This document shows, in pieces, positions 15,871 through 23,307 of a stretch of DNA of 32,887 bases (its first letter is position 1; every line of letters starts with the position of its first letter). The notes below the pieces were generated by a model. It was not told where the DNA came from and ran no database searches. It worked only from the letters and a program-made list of their open reading frames with translations. This DNA is from Candidatus Puniceispirillum sp. (GTDB lineage: Bacteria; Pseudomonadota; Alphaproteobacteria; Puniceispirillales; Puniceispirillaceae), in assembly GCA_018668795.1 (NCBI GenBank), contig JABJBD010000071.1, positions 1-32,887 on the forward strand, given 5' to 3'. A program made the position numbers and the translations under genes.

Positions 15871-15926
15871 ACAAGCTAAATCAAAATATCCGGTATAAGA
15901 TTGTCCAGAGGCAAGGGGGCTTTAAG

Positions 15927-16754
15927 ATGAATTACGATGACTGGATTGGCCACAGCTTTAGCAGGACCGACATAATAACCCCACGCCTTGTCACGCATTT
16001 TACCAATACCTTTGCGCCGCATATATTTGACCAGGCCAAAGTGCCACTTGGGGTGTTCTGGTGCTTAAGTCCGGATGCGGTGCCTTCGTCGGATATTGGC
16101 GGGGATGGTCATCCCAAGCTTGGTAATTTCTTGCCTGATATCGGCTATGAACGGCGCATGTGGGCTGGCGGTGCTTTGACCTTTTCCGGCACCTTCAAAA
16201 TCGGCGACAGCGTCACCAAAACCACGACCATCCGCGATATCCAGTTCAAACGCGGCAAAAGCGGCAATTTATGCTTTGTCACCATCGGGCATGATTATCA
16301 TGTTGCTGATAATCTGATCCTTGCCGAACGTCAGGATGTTGTCTATCGCGAAACAACAGACAATTCTGCTATGGTGCCGCCACCCAAGGCCACCAATGAC
16401 AGCAAAGACACTGCGCTTGCCACATGGCAGGTCACGCCAACCTCACTGATGATGTTTCGCTATTCGGCGCTGACCTTTAACGGACATCGCATTCACTATG
16501 ACCAACCCTATGCCACAGGGATCGAGGGTTATGATGGTTTGCTTGTTCATGGGCCGATGCAGGCAACTTTGCTGCTCAATCTTGCTGCCACGCATAAAGG
16601 GCACGCGCCCAGCACATTTTCCTATCGCGGAGTTGCGCCGCTTGTACTTGGCGGGGCAATCAATGTTACGCTGACCGCTGATGAAACGGATCACCTGAGC
16701 GGGTGTGTGATTGCCCCGGATGGAACCATAACAACAAGGGCAAAAATCACATGA
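15927..16754 (+). CDS. MaoC/HTD2-like CoA-ester hydratase (mesaconyl/itaconyl-CoA type)
   Basis: 275-residue double-hotdog protein. The N-terminal half is a FAS1-dehydratase-region hotdog (SFSRTDIITPRLVTHF, then ERRMWAGGALTF). The C-terminal half has RYSALTFNGHRIHYDQPYA followed by EGYDGLLVHGPMQA, the active-site region of the HTD2/mesaconyl-C4-CoA hydratase group. These enzymes add water to unsaturated CoA esters such as mesaconyl-CoA or itaconyl-CoA. It follows the dehydrogenase by 56 bases and overlaps the CitE-like lyase by four (ATGA). Hydratase then lyase is the order in which citramalyl-CoA would be made and cleaved. The exact substrate is inferred. Confidence 0.85.
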   Translation: MNYDDWIGHSFSRTDIITPRLVTHFTNTFAPHIFDQAKVPLGVFWCLSPDAVPSSDIGGDGHPKLGNFLPDIGYERRMWAGGALTFSGTFKIGDSVTKTTTIRDIQFKRGKSGNLCFVTIGHDYHVADNLILAERQDVVYRETTDNSAMVPPPKATNDSKDTALATWQVTPTSLMMFRYSALTFNGHRIHYDQPYATGIEGYDGLLVHGPMQATLLLNLAATHKGHAPSTFSYRGVAPLVLGGAINVTLTADETDHLSGCVIAPDGTITTRAKIT

Positions 16755-17572
16755 CACATATCATTCCTACAACAATGCTATTTGTGCCAGGTGATCGGCC
16801 TGACCGACTAGAAAAAGCCGCTGCAACAGGTGCCGACGCTATTGTTATGGATCTGGAAGATGCTGTTATCCCAGACAATAAGGCTGCCTGCCGTTCCACC
16901 CTTTCAACGCTAACGACCTTTGATGTACCTTTATTTGTGCGTTGCAATGGGACTGACAGCGCATGGTTTGCCGATGATTTGGTTGCCATACGTGACTCGG
17001 TTGCCGCGGGTATTATCGTGCCAAAATCCGAAACCCCAGATCAAATTGATGCGGTACAGGCTGTTCTGGGCAAGGATGCTTTTATCATTGCGCTTGTTGA
17101 AACTGCCCGTGGCATAGACCAGCTACCTGATATTCTGGGTCATTCTGGCGTGGCGGTATGCGCCTTTGGTCATCTGGATTTTGCGCTTGATCTGGGGACG
17201 AGCCCAGATTGGGAACCGCTTTTATTTGCCCGTCATCAACTTGTTCTGCAATCGCGTCTGGCAAATAAGCCAAAGCCGCTTGATGGGGTCAGCGTCGAGA
17301 TTAATGATATCGATGCGGTCAGTCATGCGGCTTTACGGGCGCGCGCTATGGGCTTTGGTGGTAAGCTTCTTATTCACCCGAACCATGTTGCGCCAGTAAT
17401 GGCGGCCTTTATACCAGACAAGGAAAGCTATCAATGGGCGCTTGCCGCGGTTGCCCAATCGGATGCTGGTGCCGCCGCCAAGATGGATGGCCAGATGCTT
17501 GATTTGCCAGTGATTAAAAAGGCAAAGCAGATTATCAAGGACTATGAAACCCATAACAAAATAAAGTCATAG
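16751..17572 (+). CDS. CitE-like HpcH/HpaI-family acyl-CoA lyase (citramalyl/malyl-CoA lyase type)
   Basis: 273-residue TIM-barrel lyase. The N-terminal FVPGDRPDRLEKAA and VMDLEDAV motifs, the Mg ligand Glu117 in ALVETARGI and the likely second ligand Asp143 in FGHLDFALDLG are all present. HPNHVAPV near residue 215 matches the CitE C-terminal signature. Family members cleave citryl-, malyl- or citramalyl-CoA to acetyl-CoA and a 2-oxo acid. No citrate lyase alpha or gamma genes are nearby, so it is not the citrate lyase beta subunit. Paired with a hydratase and CoA-transferase, citramalyl-CoA cleavage to acetyl-CoA and pyruvate is the best guess. The start is the ATGA overlap with the hydratase. 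Confidence 0.87.
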   Translation: MTHIIPTTMLFVPGDRPDRLEKAAATGADAIVMDLEDAVIPDNKAACRSTLSTLTTFDVPLFVRCNGTDSAWFADDLVAIRDSVAAGIIVPKSETPDQIDAVQAVLGKDAFIIALVETARGIDQLPDILGHSGVAVCAFGHLDFALDLGTSPDWEPLLFARHQLVLQSRLANKPKPLDGVSVEINDIDAVSHAALRARAMGFGGKLLIHPNHVAPVMAAFIPDKESYQWALAAVAQSDAGAAAKMDGQMLDLPVIKKAKQIIKDYETHNKIKS

Positions 17573-17596
17573 CGGTCTAATTGAATGGAGTGAAGA

Positions 17597-18727
17597 ATGT
17601 CGGAAAAAGAGCTTGATGGGTTGTTTGTTGTCAGCATCGAACAGGCGGTTGCTGCCCCCTATGCCTCATGCAAACTTGCTGATGCAGGCGCACGCGTTGT
17701 AAAAATTGAACGTTCCGAAGGCGACTTTGCCCGCAAATATGATGCTGATGCGCGCGGGAATAGCTCGTATTTTGTGTGGTTAAACAGAGGCAAAGAATCA
17801 TTGTGTCTTGATTTGAAAGATACCAATGATCTGGCCATGTTACACCGGATGATTGCTAAGGCCGATGTGTTTATCCAGAACTTGATGCCTGGTGCTGTTG
17901 AACGGCTTGGGTTTTCGTCACAAAGTCTGCGCGATACATATCCGCGCCTGATCACCTGTGATATAAGCGGTTATGGATCGACTGGTGAATTCAGCCAGAT
18001 GAAAGCCTATGATTTTCTGGTTCAGGCCGAAGTTGGGCTGGCGCAAATTACTGGTGCGCCTCAGGCTCCCGGGCGGGTTGGCGTTTCCATTTGTGATATT
18101 GCCGCTGGCATGACGGCCTATCAGGCCATTTTGCAGGCAATCATCGCGCGGTATAGAACTGGTCTTGGGCGCGGGATTGAGGTGTCGTTATTTGGTGCTC
18201 TGGCCGACTGGATGAATGTGCCTTATCTACAACATCATTATGGTGGCAAAGCGATTGCACGACCGGGGCTTCATCATCCGTCCATCGCACCCTACGGCGC
18301 TTATGAATGTGGAGATGGACAGGTCATTCTGATTTCGATTCAGAATGAACGCGAATGGGTGCGTCTATGCCAAGTCGTATTAGAAGATGCGTCGATCGCC
18401 CGCGATGACCGTTTTGCCAGCAATATTGCCCGCGTTGAACATCGCGTTGTACTTGATGCAATCATCCTTTCCGCTTTTGCTAAACATGACAGTGATGCTC
18501 TCATAAAATTGCTTGCTACAGCCGACATTGCCTATGGACGTCTGAACAGCCTTGATCAACTTGCCAACCATCCACAGGCGCGTTTTGTTACGGTGAAAAC
18601 CAGCGAGGGCGACCTTGAAATACTTGCACCTGGCGCAATAGTTTCAGGCGAATCGCACCATTTTGGCGCCGTGCCCGCCCTAGGTGAACATGACAACGCA
18701 TTACGTGATGAATTTTCTGATAGCTAG
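17597..18727 (+). CDS. Family III (CaiB/BaiF) CoA-transferase
   Basis: 376-residue formyl-CoA-transferase-like protein. The N-terminal nucleotide-fold region reads VVSIEQAVAAPYASCKLADAGARVVKIE. Asp139 in KAYDFLVQAEVG is the catalytic aspartate that forms the mixed anhydride, and the C-terminal domain has GAYECGDGQVILISIQNEREW. It transfers CoA from a donor such as succinyl-CoA to a carboxylic acid, and in this operon it would activate the substrate for the hydratase and lyase. AT-rich, weakly paired DNA follows, and this appears to be the last gene of the operon. Confidence 0.9.
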   Translation: MSEKELDGLFVVSIEQAVAAPYASCKLADAGARVVKIERSEGDFARKYDADARGNSSYFVWLNRGKESLCLDLKDTNDLAMLHRMIAKADVFIQNLMPGAVERLGFSSQSLRDTYPRLITCDISGYGSTGEFSQMKAYDFLVQAEVGLAQITGAPQAPGRVGVSICDIAAGMTAYQAILQAIIARYRTGLGRGIEVSLFGALADWMNVPYLQHHYGGKAIARPGLHHPSIAPYGAYECGDGQVILISIQNEREWVRLCQVVLEDASIARDDRFASNIARVEHRVVLDAIILSAFAKHDSDALIKLLATADIAYGRLNSLDQLANHPQARFVTVKTSEGDLEILAPGAIVSGESHHFGAVPALGEHDNALRDEFSDS

Positions 18728-18942
18728 ATAATATAAGATTTCGATTTATATTCGTATCTGTCCAACATCAATATCTGATAATGCCTTGTTATAAATAAAA
18801 ATTATAAATGCTGTGCATTTTTTGCTCTGCAGTGGTGCATAATTAACGCTTCATTTGCCATTACATTCTCTATTTTTTAGCATGATACCAACGTCGGTTT
18901 TGTTATAGTTTGTAAGTTGGTTTTTGAGTTTTAGGTGTTGGT
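18728..18942. other. AT-rich intergenic region
   Basis: 215 bases with no coding potential. There are AT-only inverted boxes (ATATAA at 18731-18736 with TTATAT at 18746-18751; TTATAA at 18789 and 18802). TATAGTTTGT at 18904-18913 recurs at 20218-20227 upstream of the next gene. It should hold the promoter of the BLUF gene, but no strong -35/-10 pair or sigma-54 site is visible. Confidence 0.4.
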
Positions 18943-20187
18943 ATGGATTTGGGAATAGGCAAAGTTGAGGATTCCTATTCTCGTGCATGCAAAAACCGCA
19001 TGGAAGCCATGCTTGATGATTACATTAATTCCCTAGAAATGTTGGCATCACTCGATACCCTTAAAAATATTTTATATGGCGTTCGTGTGGTTATTGATTT
19101 CCGCAATCGTCACCTCACCGACTTTGCCGAGGTAAATCTTGAAAAAGATCCAAAAGCTCGGTTTTTCAGTGTCTCCATGACACGCAAAGATATTGTTCGT
19201 GATGTCAGGCGCGTCATGAGAACGGCTGGCTTTGACGAGATGAAGCTGGACGAAGACACGATGACACTTTGGGTGTTTATCAACAAACCTACCTTTGACC
19301 AGCGTAACGAAGTGGCTCTGGAAGCAAGTAGATTGGATCGTGCAATTAGGCAACGCGTGGCAAATGTCAAACGTGACACACTCGAAAGATTGCGGGCGGC
19401 TGTTGATCGCGAATATATAGAAGAACTTGATATCAAACCAACCATGGAAAGTATAGAAATTATCTGTGCCCGAACCATGGTTTTAATCAGGCTTATTAGC
19501 ATTCGGCGAAAAAAGCAAATTATGGGAAGCTTCTTTGTTTTTGATAGTAAGGACGATGAAGAATTATGGGAACAAGAGAATACTGATATTTTCAAAAAAT
19601 TCTTTAAGATTCATGACATTGATTACGATGCTGAAGTTGAGCTACCTGTAAAAATTGCCAAAAAGAAGCCAAAGAGAACCGAAAAAGTAAAACAGCTTAT
19701 TTATGTGTCAAGGCCGACTGATTTTACTAATGGAATATTAAAAAACATTCTTCGTTCATCTAAAGTGAATAATGTTGAATCAAAAATTACTGGTTGTCTG
19801 ATTTGTCGTGCCGATTTCTATTTTCAATTTTTAGAAGGGCCAAAAGAAGCCATTGATGAACTTTACGAAAAAATCCTTGTTGATAAGCGCCATTTTGATA
19901 TCAAAAGACTGCGCCAGAAAAATGCAAATGCCCGTGTTTTTGAATTCATGGCATTGAAATATGAATTTAATAAAAGCTGGATGTGGTCACATGACCAGGT
20001 GAAAAACGGTACGATACATAATTTGAAATCTGATGAAGCTATGGCCATTTTTGAGAAACTTGCCAAGGAGGAAGAGGCAAGACAGGCAGAGGCCAAGAAA
20101 AGCAAAGAAGAAGATGACAAGCGCAACCAAATGCTAGCCAAGAGAAGGGCTGAGACGCGAAAATCGGCGGCAAATGCTAGTTCTTGA
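18943..20187 (+). CDS. RRF-like domain fused to BLUF blue-light sensor
   Basis: 414 residues in three parts. Residues ~8-196 align end to end with ribosome recycling factor (RRF): NRME opening the first long helix, ILYGVRVV then LTDFAEV in the beta domain (RRF LLDGIVVEYYG, LRQLASV), KPTFDQRNE (RRF PPLTEERRK), ANVKRDTLERL (RRF RNVRRDANDKV), and a last helix of equal length. The conserved RRF TGRA motif is absent. Residues ~251-344 are a BLUF domain: flavin-site Tyr254, Asn277 and Gln295 (FYFQFLEG) are kept, while the usual late Trp and Met are Met and Leu. A charged coiled-coil tail (~355-405) ends it. BLUF is near certain. RRF homology was judged by eye and is moderate confidence. The role is inferred as a light-dependent ribosome or RNA-associated switch. 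Confidence 0.8.
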   Translation: MDLGIGKVEDSYSRACKNRMEAMLDDYINSLEMLASLDTLKNILYGVRVVIDFRNRHLTDFAEVNLEKDPKARFFSVSMTRKDIVRDVRRVMRTAGFDEMKLDEDTMTLWVFINKPTFDQRNEVALEASRLDRAIRQRVANVKRDTLERLRAAVDREYIEELDIKPTMESIEIICARTMVLIRLISIRRKKQIMGSFFVFDSKDDEELWEQENTDIFKKFFKIHDIDYDAEVELPVKIAKKKPKRTEKVKQLIYVSRPTDFTNGILKNILRSSKVNNVESKITGCLICRADFYFQFLEGPKEAIDELYEKILVDKRHFDIKRLRQKNANARVFEFMALKYEFNKSWMWSHDQVKNGTIHNLKSDEAMAIFEKLAKEEEARQAEAKKSKEEDDKRNQMLAKRRAETRKSAANASS

Positions 20188-20278
20188 ATGCCCTACCGAA
20201 ACATTGTCTCTGCTTGATATAGTTTGTTAATTTTAGCCACGTTACAATGGTGCGTCTGACAATCTATTGGGTGGTGAT

Positions 20279-21529
20279 ATGAGCTATTTCGCCGATCTTA
20301 TATCTACATTATTTGAACGGGCTTCAAGTCTCGGCAAGCTATCAGGCCGGAAACAGGCACCTATAGACACGCTATGCCGCGAATTGCTGACGAGTAAAGG
20401 TGAAGTATCAGGAGCAACTCTGGCTCAGGCCGTCCTGAATAGCTATGCTGCTTCGGGTGATGCGGATAAGCTGGCTTTCTTTTTTCAGCTTCGCGATGAA
20501 TTCGATCTCGATGCGAATACGGCAAAAACCGCTTTGACGGCCTATCAGCAAAACCCCGACAAAAAAACCTATGCCGCTTTTATGCATGCGGTTGATGCGC
20601 CGCGGCTGGAACTTGTGCGCCGCCTTAATCAGGTGTCGGGCGCCACTGCCCAGCTTGTTGCCATGCGGCAGGATTTACTGCGTCTGGCAATAGACAATCC
20701 GGAAATTGCGATTGTCGATCATGATTTCAAAAACTTGTTTCTAAGCTGGTTCAATCGCGGATTTCTGGTGATCCGGCCAATCAACTAGACCAGTCCGGCA
20801 CATATCCTTGAAAAGATCATTGCCTATGAAGCTGTCCATGAAATCGATAGCTGGGATGATCTACGACGTCGTCTACAGCCTGAAGATTGTCGTTGTTTTG
20901 CTTTCTTCCACCCTTCAATGCCCGATGAGCCTTTAATCTTTGTGCAGGTGGCATTAACGGACGCGGTGTCGAACTCGATACAGGTGATATTGTCTGATGA
21001 CCGTAACGCCATAAGCGCAGCTAGCGCCACGACAGCTACCTTTTATTCGATCTCGAATTGCCAGCAAGGCTTGGCCGGTATTTCATTTGGCAATTCGCTT
21101 ATCAAGACCGTTGTTCAAACCTTGTCACGGGAACTGCCCGATCTTTCGGTTTTTGTAACCTTATCGCCAATGCCCGGCTTTGTGAGTTGGTGTGTGGGTC
21201 TCAACATCCAGCTGGATAGTCCGGAGCCAGATGATTTGCGGCGGATAGCCGCCCATTATTTGATTAATGCCAAATGACCAGATAACCAGCCAATCGATCC
21301 GGTGGCGCGGTTTCGTCTCACTAATGGGGCTAGGGTGCATGCCATTCATAGCGATGCTGATCTTTCCGCAAAGGGGATTCAGCAATCGGCAGGGCTGATG
21401 GTTAACTATCTTTATGATCTACCGCATCTGGCTGATAATCATGAAGAATTTGCAACGTATAATAACGTTGTCGCCTCGCAAGACGTGCAAAATTTGGCGT
21501 CAGAGGCCATAAAACAGTTTCAGTTCTAA
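20279..21529 (+). pseudogene. Malonyl-CoA decarboxylase, broken by two in-frame stops
   Basis: One continuous reading frame encodes malonyl-CoA decarboxylase (malonyl-CoA to acetyl-CoA and CO2) but is cut by TAG at 20786-20788 and TGA at 21275-21277. Both flanks match the family: RGFLVIRPIN-stop-TSPAHILEKII (family has Trp at the stop) and HYLINAK-stop-PDNQPIDPVARF (family has Arg or Lys). TGG to TAG and CGA to TGA are single transitions, so decay looks recent. The core AFFHPSMPDEPLIFVQVALT, FYSISNCQQGLAGISFGNSLIK and SAGLMVNYLYDL are otherwise intact. The family's HLxNGA active-site histidine is Arg (RFRLTNGA), a further sign of lost function. The N-terminal helical domain is complete. No frameshift is needed. 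Family assignment is very secure; pseudogene status is strong unless the stops are sequencing errors. Confidence 0.88.
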
Positions 21530-21532
21530 GCT

Positions 21533-21805
21533 TTATTCACGCTTGCACTGAAAGGATTTTTGACAGGCCGCATTTGGGCTGTCATTTGAAATTTGTGCTG
21601 GCTGACCACGGCTTTGCCGTTGGTAAATACATTTGGTACCTTCTTCAGGGTCACGTTCGACTTTCATCAGGCGGCAGACTTCCATCTTGGGCAGTTCTTT
21701 GCTTTCTTTTTTTGGCACATATGTTTTGCCAACTGCAAACGCTGTGCTGGCTAGGCCAGTCACAAGAAATGTTGCCATCAGGGGGACGAAAATAGCGCGC
21801 TTCAT
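21533..21805 (-). CDS. Small exported four-cysteine protein, unknown
   Basis: I do not recognise this 90-residue protein. Residues 1-24 form a signal peptide (MKRAIFVPLMATFLVTG, then cleavage after TAFA). The mature part is basic, with four cysteines (44, 59, 81, 87) that could form two disulfides in the periplasm. The start at 21805 is chosen because it begins the signal peptide and leaves four bases after the upstream gene; longer readings overlap that gene. It is last in a leftward run of four small genes and ends next to the decarboxylase pseudogene. Confidence 0.6.
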   Translation of the reverse strand: MKRAIFVPLMATFLVTGLASTAFAVGKTYVPKKESKELPKMEVCRLMKVERDPEEGTKCIYQRQSRGQPAQISNDSPNAACQKSFQCKRE

Positions 21806-21809
21806 TCTG

Positions 21810-22025
21810 TTACCCATCCTTGCTATCGGCAACGTCAATATCATCCTCTGATCCGGGCAAATAGGCTTTACCTTGAATTGCGCGTGCGCCCAGCTTGTCA
21901 AGCAGTTCAGGCTTGTCGCTAATCAGACCGCGGATTGTATCTTCAATATGCTTTTCAGCTGCTTCGAATGACTCGGCATCCATTTCGGCAACACCATCAA
22001 TGATCCAGTGAACTTTTACCTGCAT
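21810..22025 (-). CDS. Small acidic protein, unknown
   Basis: 71 residues beginning MQVKVHWIIDGVAEMDAES, with no signal peptide. A beta-alpha layout is suggested by VKVHWIIDG followed by the helix SFEAAEKHIEDTIRGLI; the C-terminal tail is acidic (GSEDDIDVADSKDG). AAGGAG lies correctly upstream of the ATG at 22025, which supports this start over an in-frame one at 22049. It sits between a Sel1-like gene and the four-cysteine exported protein, on the same strand. Function unknown. Confidence 0.6.
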   Translation of the reverse strand: MQVKVHWIIDGVAEMDAESFEAAEKHIEDTIRGLISDKPELLDKLGARAIQGKAYLPGSEDDIDVADSKDG

Positions 22026-22062
22026 TTTGTCTCCTTTTCTGACGGCCATCGGCCATCGAAAG

Positions 22063-22722
22063 CTAGTTCTTGAACGTCAGACTTTCAAAAATTGTACCAG
22101 CTTTGACCTGTAACTTAACAATTTCTTCACCGTCAACTTTGCCTTGGGCTTCGTCGCGTGCTTCAATACTGCCTTCTTCGCCAATAGCGGCGGCAATCGA
22201 ATACCATACATAGGCTGTTTCAAAGTCAGCTTCTTCAAGCAGCATGGCATGATAGGATGCAAATTGCATAACGGCCGTGCGGTCACCATCATCAATCCGT
22301 GCCTGTAATTTTTCACGCAAACTTTCGCGTGCGTCTTTCAGCGCTTTTTCTGGCATCATATCAACCAGCTCGTCGGCCAGTTCAACAGCCTCTTCAATAC
22401 CGCCAAGTACAGCAGACCATGCCCAGATCAGAGCTTGCTGAAAGTTCTGCGGGCGTCCTTTGCCGGCGTGTAGCAGAACAGCCAGATTATATTGCGCATC
22501 ATGTTGCGAGGCGTTCGCTTGGGCTTCAAAAATCATGATAGCGTCATTGTAATTTTTGTTTTTGACCGCTCCAACGGCGCGGCTAAATGCGGCATCGCTG
22601 GTCAGATCAGCATCAACGCTGGTGGTGTTGTCAGCCGCCATACTCATTTGAGTGGCAAGCGTCACCAACAACAACATTCCAGCAAGCTTTCTGGTACAAA
22701 ATGTCATCGCGCGCCACATCAT
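22063..22722 (-). CDS. Exported Sel1/TPR-like repeat protein
   Basis: 219 residues. The N-terminus carries a signal peptide (KLAGMLLLVTLATQMSMA). Helical repeats follow: NKNYNDAIMIFEAQA, DAQYNLAVLLHAGKGRPQNF, QQALIWAWSAVLGG and FETAYVWYSIAAAIGEEGS, which match Sel1-like repeats. Such proteins act as periplasmic interaction scaffolds. The start is taken at the ATG abutting the upstream stop; ATGs three and fifteen bases further in are possible and keep the signal peptide. The partner is unknown, and the flagellar genes begin about 600 bases away. Confidence 0.72.
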   Translation of the reverse strand: MMWRAMTFCTRKLAGMLLLVTLATQMSMAADNTTSVDADLTSDAAFSRAVGAVKNKNYNDAIMIFEAQANASQHDAQYNLAVLLHAGKGRPQNFQQALIWAWSAVLGGIEEAVELADELVDMMPEKALKDARESLREKLQARIDDGDRTAVMQFASYHAMLLEEADFETAYVWYSIAAAIGEEGSIEARDEAQGKVDGEEIVKLQVKAGTIFESLTFKN

Positions 22723-23109
22723 CTAACGACCTGCCATCATGACAAGTTGCAGATAGAATACACGTAGTTTGAATTTGGAATTGGGGCGGCGTTCATAAAC
22801 CACAATGCGGGGACGGTCAGTCCCCGGTTTTTGAAACTCGATCACCATATTCTCGGGCAGATGCACACCATGATTGGTCATTGTGCCCTGAGGGTCACGC
22901 GAAAACTGGTCGTTGAATTCCTTATCGATCCAGATCAACGCCAGCGCTTTGCCCAGAATATCAGGCAAGCGGGTCTGAACATCTTTGCGGTTACCAAGAT
23001 GTACATCACCATTAACCAGACGAAAACCGCTACCCCCATTCTCATCACGTCGTGCGGGTGGGTTGGCTTTCGGCACAGTGATAAGAGCATTTGGTGGATT
23101 TGTACTCAT
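22723..23109 (-). CDS. NHLP-like (nitrile hydratase leader-type) small protein
   Basis: 128 residues. Residues ~49-107 resemble the NHLP fold seen in nitrile hydratase alpha-like leader peptides: LGKALALIWIDKEFNDQF, RDPQGTMTNHGVHLPENM, then an FQ..D.PRIVVYE strand, following the pattern A-W-x-D-x-x-F, D-P, G-x-x-L-P. Such domains serve as leaders of some ribosomally made peptides. No modification enzyme or export peptidase is nearby and no GG cleavage site is evident, so it is not a clear peptide-product precursor. The first 45 residues are low complexity. It heads the leftward four-gene run. Its relation to flagella is unknown. Confidence 0.5.
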   Translation of the reverse strand: MSTNPPNALITVPKANPPARRDENGGSGFRLVNGDVHLGNRKDVQTRLPDILGKALALIWIDKEFNDQFSRDPQGTMTNHGVHLPENMVIEFQKPGTDRPRIVVYERRPNSKFKLRVFYLQLVMMAGR

Positions 23110-23256
23110 GACACCCGAATGAACGTAGAACCAATAATTTAGATAATGCTCATATCATGCCTGAAAAATGAAAAATGGCAACTGATTTAGCGTCCGAACC
23201 CCATGATTTGATGAAAAAACATGTATGCGCGATAAAAAAATCATATTTGCCTGTTT

Positions 23257-23272
23257 CGGCACAGAAATTGAA
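23257..23272 (+). promoter_or_regulatory. Weak sigma-54-like promoter before the rod/hook gene
   Basis: CGGCACAGAAATTGAA matches the GG-CAC (-24) and TTG (-12) of the sigma-54 consensus with correct spacing, but the -12 GC is GA. It lies ~36 bases upstream of the flagellar gene at 23308. Two strong sigma-54 sites elsewhere in this window make it plausible. Confidence 0.35.
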
Positions 23273-23307
23273 TAGACATGGCAGATAATTAATTAGCGAG
23301 GGTCAAA

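Noticed and set aside
16751..17572. Citrate lyase beta subunit CitE
   Set aside because: No citD, citF, citC or citG genes nearby; the operon context indicates a stand-alone acyl-CoA lyase.
18728..18942. A small RNA or tRNA in the AT-rich gap
   Set aside because: No cloverleaf, no strong GC hairpin and no terminator; only weak AT inverted boxes.
18943..19530. The N-terminal domain being the cell's own ribosome recycling factor frr
   Set aside because: It lacks the conserved TGRA motif, is fused to BLUF, and lies far from any tsf-pyrH-like context; a normal frr is expected elsewhere.
19110..19595. A 161-codon leftward frame inside the RRF-BLUF gene
   Set aside because: Serine-rich antisense shadow, no start signal or homology.
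20786..21277. Recoding of TAG as pyrrolysine or TGA as selenocysteine in the decarboxylase
   Set aside because: Homologues have ordinary Trp and Arg/Lys there, the two stops differ, and the HLxNGA histidine is also lost; simple decay is more likely.
20918..21277. A separate 119-residue gene starting MPDEPLIFVQVAL
   Set aside because: It is the in-frame continuation of the malonyl-CoA decarboxylase after the first stop, not an independent protein.
21302..21529. A separate 75-residue gene starting MARFRLTNGAR
   Set aside because: It is the last in-frame segment of the same decarboxylase after the second stop.
23167..23200. TGGCAACTGATTTAGC as a sigma-54 promoter for the rod/hook gene
   Set aside because: The distance between GG and GC is one base too long for the consensus; the site at 23257 fits spacing better.
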